Assembly (NCBI GenBank): GCA_027604665.1
Contig: JADGIZ010000495.1
Location: forward strand, 1 to 12,906
Origin: Polyrhizophydium stewartii
Taxonomy: Eukaryota; Chytridiomycota; Chytridiomycetes; Rhizophydiales
Direction of reading: 5' to 3'
DNA: 12,906 nt
The notes beneath the pieces are model-generated. The model worked only from the letters and a program-made list of their open reading frames with translations, searched no databases and had not been told where the DNA came from. Both the position numbers and the translations under genes were made by a program. Positions 7,653 through 12,906 of the stretch are shown in pieces. Each line of letters opens with the position of its first letter. Position 1 is the stretch's first letter.

Positions 7653-10321
7653 ATGGTCAAGAAGGTCGCCGGAGGCAAGACAAAGGACGCAGTTGCGAGA
7701 AAGCCCCCCGCAGCCAAGAAACACGGCGCGGCCAAGCCAGCAGCACAACCCGGCAAGAAGGCACGCCCGGCTGCCGCGACGCCTCGCATCACGCCGGTCG
7801 AGGATGAGGATGACCAAGACATGCCCGACGCCGAGGCCGACAACGACCAGACTCTGGAGTTTGGCGAGGACTTTGGCGACGCAGATGGCTGGGAGGATGC
7901 CGGCAGCGACGCTGGCGAGGAGCAAGACAGCGGCGCGGACGGCTCCGAGGCCGGTCATGCGCCCAAGGCGCCTGCGACCGAGGAGCAGGCCCAGAAGAAG
8001 CGCCAGGCGCGAGCAGAGCAGAGGGCCCAGACCAAGGAGCGCAAGATGCAGCGCAGCCATGCCAGCATCATCGCCGACGCCAAGGCGATCTGGGAGGAGA
8101 TGCGCGTCAAGCGCCTGACCAAGCACGAGCGCCGCGCGCACGTCGACAAGATGATGGCGCTCATCGGCGGCAAGACCAAGGAGGTCGGCGTCCTCTGCGT
8201 GCTCGTTTGCTTTTGCTTTTTTCTTTTTTCTTTTTTCCTCGCTGAATGCTGACTCTTGCATCCCGCAGCTCATCTTCAAGCACGACGCGAGCCGCATCGT
8301 CCAGTGCTGCCTCAAGTACGGCACGCCGAAGCAGCGCGACCAGATCGCCGGCGAGCTCAAGGGCACATTTGCGCAGCTCAGCCAGAGCCTCTACGGCCGC
8401 TTCATCGTTTCCAAGATCCTCAACTACTGCAGCCCAGAGTACCGCAGCGCCGTCATCAGCGAGTTCTACGGCAAGGTTCGCAAGCTGATCCGCCACAAGG
8501 ACGCGTCTCTGATCCTCGACGAGGCATATTCTCAGTTTGCAAACGCCCAGCAGCGCGCGGCGCTCATGGAAGAGTTCTACGGACCCGAGTTTGCTGTCTT
8601 CAAGAGCGTGAGTGCTGCGAGGCGAACCTTGTTCTGCCGCGCGGCTTGGCCTCTGACACATAAGCATGCAGCTCGGCGACAAGCGCACGCTGCAGTCGCT
8701 GCTCGAGTCGCAGCCTGAGAAGAAGCCCTCGATCCTCCGGCATCTTCGCCAGGCGCTCGACTCGGTGCTCCAGAAGGGCTCCTTCAGCCTGGCGCGCACC
8801 CCCATCTTGCACCGCGCCATCTTCGAGTACCTGACCTATGCCGAGCCCAAGGTCTCAAAGGACATGATCGAGCTGCTCAAGGATCATCTGGTCCACATCC
8901 TGCACACGCGGGATGGCGCACGCGTTGCGCAGTACTGCATCCTGCACGCCACGCCAAAGGACCGCAAGCACATCATCAAAACCTTCAAGGGCTTCGTTCA
9001 CGGCATCGCCAAAGAGCAGTACGGCCACGCCGTGCTGCTCAGCTGCTTCGAGTGCATCGACGACACCGTTCTGGTCGCCAAGAGTTTGATCACGGAGCTC
9101 CTGAACCCGGCCGTTGCTGCGGCGGGCGAGAGCGGTGCAGGTGCCGCTGCTGCTGCTGCTGCCGCGGCGGGCACACAGTCTGTCAGCGAGCTGCTGCGCG
9201 ATCGCTACGGCAGCCGCGTGGTTCTGTTCCTGCTCTCTGGCCGCAACAAGCGCCACCAGCCCATGTACATCATTCAGGAGCTCCAGCAGACCGACGAGAC
9301 GCGCGCGCAGACCACCAAGAAGGACGATGCCGCGCGCCGAGAGCAGCTGCTGGAGGCAACGGCCCCGATGCTGTCGCAAGCCATTGTCGAGAACCTGGAC
9401 GAGCTGCTGCGTGACCGCATTGGCGGCGTTGTGATTACTGAGGTCGTCCAGACGGCAGGCATCGACGGGGACGCGATCCGGAACGCGATTCTGGCTCTGC
9501 TCCCCAAGAGCCTTGACCCCAGCGGCATCAAGACTGTCGGCAACAAGACTACTTTCTCGGATGCCGAAGATGACGACAGAGGCGAAGTCGACGACGGCGA
9601 GGAGAGCGGAAACAAGGCGAAGAAGTCCAAGTCAAGCGAAAGCGACGGCGACGATGAGGATGACGACGAGGAGCACGAAGATACCGACGAGGACGAGGAC
9701 GACATGGACGACGAAGATAAGCCGGAAAAGCCGTTCAACGTCGTGTCCAAGCTCAAATCCGAGCGCGACGCTGCTCGTCAGGAGTCGCAGGGCCTCGACA
9801 TGCACTCGTCGCTGCTCGTCAACCGTGCGTCGACGCTCACGCTCAAGCAGCTCGTTGGTCGCGCGCAGCCGGCTGCTGCGGCTGGCAAGAAGGACGCCAA
9901 TTCCGCTGCTGATGCCGAGACGCCGGCCTGGAAGGTCTCGTTTGCGACGTCGGTCTTTGAGCTCGTCGAGCCTGTCTGGCCTCGGTGGCTCATGTACTGT
10001 GCAGAGGACCCGCTCAAGCGAACGGGCACGACGTTGATCTTTGTTGCCATGCTCGAGCTCGAGAACAAGGCGCTGACCGACCGCATCGTCAAAGCCACCA
10101 AGTCCAGCATCGACAAGGCCGCCCAGGCGGCACTCAAGTCGCAGATTGCCACCGCCAAGCAGCAAGCGGAAAAGGAAAGGGCCGAGCGCGACAAGGAGCT
10201 CGCCGATGCTGCCAAGAGCAAGGCGGCCAAGAACAAGCGAAAGCGAGATGCGGCCCACGACGCCGCACCGGCCCAACGCACTCTTGCGATTGAGATTCTT
10301 GCCGGCCACCTCAAGCTGTGA
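7653..10321 (+). CDS. PUF6: PUF6-like pumilio-repeat nucleolar protein
   Basis: Exons 7653-8183, 8269-8607 and 8672-10321 join to 839 residues. Intron 1 (85 bases) has a weak GTCGGC donor and a strong T-rich tract at about 8206-8238. Intron 2 (64 bases) has GTGAGT and a CTGAC-type branch site. The family (yeast Puf6, human PUM3, plant APUM24) binds RNA without base-specific Pumilio recognition and acts in large-subunit ribosome assembly; yeast Puf6 also represses ASH1 mRNA. Visible parts are a Lys/Ala-rich basic start, an acidic stretch (about 50-110) and a basic Gln/Arg/Lys helix. Pumilio-type repeats follow: LIFKHDASRIVQCCLKYG at the start of exon 2, GRFIVSKIL, DGARVAQYCILHA (about 370), EQYGHAVLLSC (about 405), DRYGSRVVLFLL (about 467) and DRIGGVVITEVV (about 538). 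The CPL-type C-terminal region is interrupted by a highly acidic insert (about 587-641), and the end is Lys/Ala-rich coiled coil. It is longer than yeast Puf6 (about 650 residues), mainly because of the acidic segments. Confidence 0.93.
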
Positions 10322-10448
10322 TGGCTTGGAGGCGGCGCTTCAGCAATAACAGTCCTCGCAGCAGGCATCACTTGTGGCCAGGGTCATATTGATTCACAGC
10401 ATACAGCACATGTTTGATTGTGGAATGGCTATTTGGATGTGCACAATA

Positions 10449-10491
10449 TTATGAGCTCAAGCGGGCGGTGCCGCTCCCGTCTGTGTCATTT

Positions 10492-10552
<61 letters not shown>

Positions 10553-12637
10553 GTCTCTCCTGGTCGCGCTGTTGCCGAGACAGCGACGCTTGCCGCGACG
10601 AGTTGAACCAGCGCACAAGCCGTCCATTCGGCCGCAGCAGCGATCTCCGGTTGGTGCCGGCGTTGCTCGGCAGAGCACTTGTTGCCGGCGCCGACGAGAT
10701 CGGCGACATGGGCACAAGGACCGGGCTGGGCTCTTGGGTCGAGGATGACGACAGATCCAGCCGCGGCGGGCCTCGAGCCGGCGAGTCTGGCGACGGCAGC
10801 GATGGTGCCGATGGTATTCCCAACGGAGATGCCTCGATGTGTGGGTAGTTCGGTGCCCGCTGCTGAGCATCGCTGCGCGGGCGTACGCGGGGGTCGAGCC
10901 AAGGAGGCAGATCGGGCTGCAAGTCGGTTGTGAAAGACGAGGACGGAGGCTCGGCGGGGCGGGCAGCCTGGCCGAGCGCGTCCTGGTTGCACACAGGGCA
11001 CTTGCGCTTGCCTTGCAGCAGCCACTCATCAACGCAGTCTGCGTGGAATCGATGCACGCAGTGGAGCTCACGGAGGCGGTCTCCGTTCTCGTAATCGCAC
11101 AAGCACAGCGCACACGTCTTGTCCGTTGTACGCTCGTGGGATTCGTCGGCAGCAAGCCCCGACGGCGCAGCAGCGGGAGCGGCCGTATCGTCCTCGGGAA
11201 CAATCACAGCCGCAGATGTCGGGCGATCGGCCTGGCGGGGGAGGTTGGATGAGACGGACTCGGTGTCCGAGCTCAGCACAATGATGACGGACGACGGCGT
11301 CGATACCGCCGGCCGGAGCGCAGGCGAGCGCTGAGGCGTCGTGTCTTGAGAGTTGGCCGCGCTATCGGCAGGAGTACCGCTCTCCTTGGGTCGCGGCTGC
11401 TGCTCGGATGCGAGAACCGTCGCCATCGACATGGCCGATCCCGCATTGGACACACCGACGTGGGTGTCGGCTGTCACAGCCGGCGGCGGTATGGTTGGCG
11501 GTGCGACGCTCGAAGGCGCCGGCTGTTGGCCACCGGCCTCGTCCGAGTAGACGAACGTGCGCAGCTGGCCGAGCTCCTCCTGCGACAAGCCTCGGTCTGC
11601 GCTCATGGGCGCCATCGGCATCGGCTGTGATGCGACGGTGTTGAGCACCTCGAACGTCCGCGCTCTGCGTGTGCGGTATTCCTGCAGCGGCTCGCCCTGC
11701 CTGCGCCATTGCGAGCGATCGACCCGGAAGGTGGGGCACGAGTCTGGCCACCGCGAGTTGTCGATCGAGAAGCCCGGGAAGCAGTACCCCTTGCTGGCTC
11801 GGTTGGCGAGGAAGACAAACGCAAACGACACGATGAAGCTGAAGTACACAATCGTCGCCGCAATAAGCTCCCACTGCGTCACCAGCGCAAGCGGGTTGCG
11901 GCACTGCGGCTCGGTGCGCACGCTCGAGATGCCGTAAATCCAGGACACGTACGCCAGCCAGTCCACCAGCGTGAACATGCGCATGCCGCACACCTGGCCG
12001 TACAGCATGTTCCCCACAAAGCCGTTCGTGAGCTCGGCCGGGTTGCGCCACTGCGATCCCGACCGCTCGAGCGCCCTGTTCGCCATGTAGTGTATGGGGT
12101 TCTTGATCTGCGCGGTCGGGCAAGCCCCAGGCGGCGGCAGCGGTGTCAGCGCTCCTGTGTCCCGCTCCACCGTGCCTGGTATGAGGGCCACCGGAGGGAC
12201 CCGGCGGCACTGGGATGTTCCGCTGGCCAGCGAGGTCTCGGCCGACAGACACCGCAGCCCCGCACCACCCCGACGCCAGCGGGCAAGGGTGCGCAGCGGC
12301 GCTTCCCTATGCCTGCCGCAGGCACTGCCCCTGCTGCCCCGCAGTGCGGCGCGGGGTGTGTGCCCAGCACCCGCAGCCCCTTGGCGAGCTCTCAAACGCA
12401 GCGGCCGGGACGCACCAGTCTCAGGCACGTCAGCGCAACGTCGAGCACCAGCCAGGAGAACGGGCCTCGGTTGTCGCTGAGGTCCCGCACGCACGGCTCG
12501 GAGCCGTAGCGTACGAGCAGGGTGACATGCGCGGCGACCAGGCCCCCGTCCCTCAGCATGCACCACGCCAGGTCGCGCAGCGAGAACGAGTCGGGCTCGA
12601 CCTTGATGGACGTGAGCCCGACCAGCACGCACGACAT
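10449..12637 (-). CDS. Multi-pass membrane RING-H2 E3 ubiquitin ligase with polyglutamine tail
   Basis: Exon 1 (12637-12416, ATG at 12637) and exon 2 (12107-10449) join in phase 0 to give 626 residues, reading LTCLRL|IKNPIHYM across the splice. Hydrophobic segments at about 60-73, 119-136 and 154-175 suggest several membrane spans. A long Ser/Pro/Ala-rich disordered region follows, then a RING-H2 finger: Cys406, Cys409, Cys424, His426, His429, Cys432, Cys444, Cys447, with Trp436 before CPVC. The spacing C-x2-C-x14-C-x-H-x2-H-x2-C-x11-C-x2-C is canonical, so it should bind an E2 and ubiquitinate targets from the cytosolic face of a membrane. The acidic/serine stretch VIIVLSSDTES could be a SUMO-interacting motif (inference). 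The tail is rich in Ser/Pro and ends with 19 glutamines (594-612). The 308-base intron is an outlier here, so a small extra exon inside it cannot be excluded. The membrane substrate is unknown. Confidence 0.85.
10494..10550 (-). repeat. Pure CAG repeat (18 units plus one CAA) coding for polyglutamine
   Basis: On the plus strand 18 uninterrupted CTG units occupy 10494-10547, followed by TTG. On the coding strand this reads one CAA then 18 CAG codons, giving 19 Gln residues fourteen residues before the end of the RING protein. A pure tract of this length is prone to slippage, so its length should vary between strains. Confidence 0.97.
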
Positions 12638-12754
12638 TTGAGGCAAGGTGCGTTCAACAGCCCAAGGCCAGGTTCATTCGAACAGGCGCATCCTGGGCGG
12701 CAGGCACGAAATATGAGGGAAGCGGGGGCGGCGTGCGCCGGTGCATGCCCGCGC

Positions 12755-12906
<152 letters not shown>

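Noticed and set aside
6122..7807. A 561-codon plus-strand open frame crossing FOX2 exons, the small gene and the spacer
   Set aside because: Low-complexity Arg/Gly/Ala translation that overlaps well-supported coding on both strands; explained by base composition.
8666..10321. An independent start for PUF6 at the ATG at 8666
   Set aside because: That ATG lies in the acceptor sequence of intron 2. Exon 2 encodes the preceding Pumilio-type repeats in phase, so the gene starts at 7653.
10414..10848. Plus-strand frame with a long polycysteine run
   Set aside because: It is the CTG repeat read in another frame, opposite the RING protein's polyglutamine coding.

Overview
This is eukaryotic DNA: very GC-rich and gene-dense, with mostly short introns (64 to 126 bases), GT/AG splice sites, and genes on both strands. 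It looks like a fungus, most likely an early-diverging zoosporic (chytrid-like) one. The main reason is the peroxisomal beta-oxidation protein. It carries two dehydrogenase domains, as fungal Fox2 does, plus a C-terminal SCP2 domain, which yeast-type Fox2 lacks. The lineage is an inference from domain architecture; the window holds no rRNA or tRNA.

Layout, left to right: (1) 1-282, minus strand: the first 94 residues of a one-helix membrane protein that runs off the left edge, possibly HMG-CoA reductase. (2) 283-556: a short divergent promoter with an ATCACGTG element. (3) 557-2865, plus strand: a five-exon, 655-residue nuclear-looking protein of unknown function. (4) 3088-6493, minus strand: FOX2-type multifunctional enzyme ending in the peroxisomal signal AKL; its true N-terminus is missing. 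(5) 6462-6850, minus strand: a small two-helix membrane protein whose 3' end runs into, and partly overlaps, the FOX2 5' end. (6) 6851-7652: GC-rich DNA without a convincing gene, presumably the divergent promoter of genes 5 and 7. (7) 7653-10321, plus strand: PUF6-like pumilio-repeat nucleolar protein. (8) 10449-12637, minus strand: multi-pass membrane RING-H2 ubiquitin ligase with a polyglutamine tail. (9) 12755-12906, minus strand: the C-terminal end of actin.

The genes are mostly housekeeping and do not form one pathway. If the left-edge gene is HMG-CoA reductase, it shares only the general theme of acetyl-CoA and lipid metabolism with FOX2. Adjacent ends are close: convergent pairs are 222 bases (unknown gene and FOX2) and 127 bases (PUF6 and RING) apart, and actin ends 117 bases upstream of the RING start.

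The most unusual spot is 6460-6620. There the small membrane protein gene and FOX2 are joined without a FOX2 promoter, start codon or NAD-binding glycine motif. Leaving one 71-base intron in place makes a single open frame through both, whereas removing it yields an 81-residue protein. This is either a gene fusion by deletion, a splicing-controlled dual product, or a collapsed assembly. A second notable signal is an ungapped, roughly 89%-identical stretch of about 330 bases between the two dehydrogenase repeats of FOX2, which suggests gene conversion.
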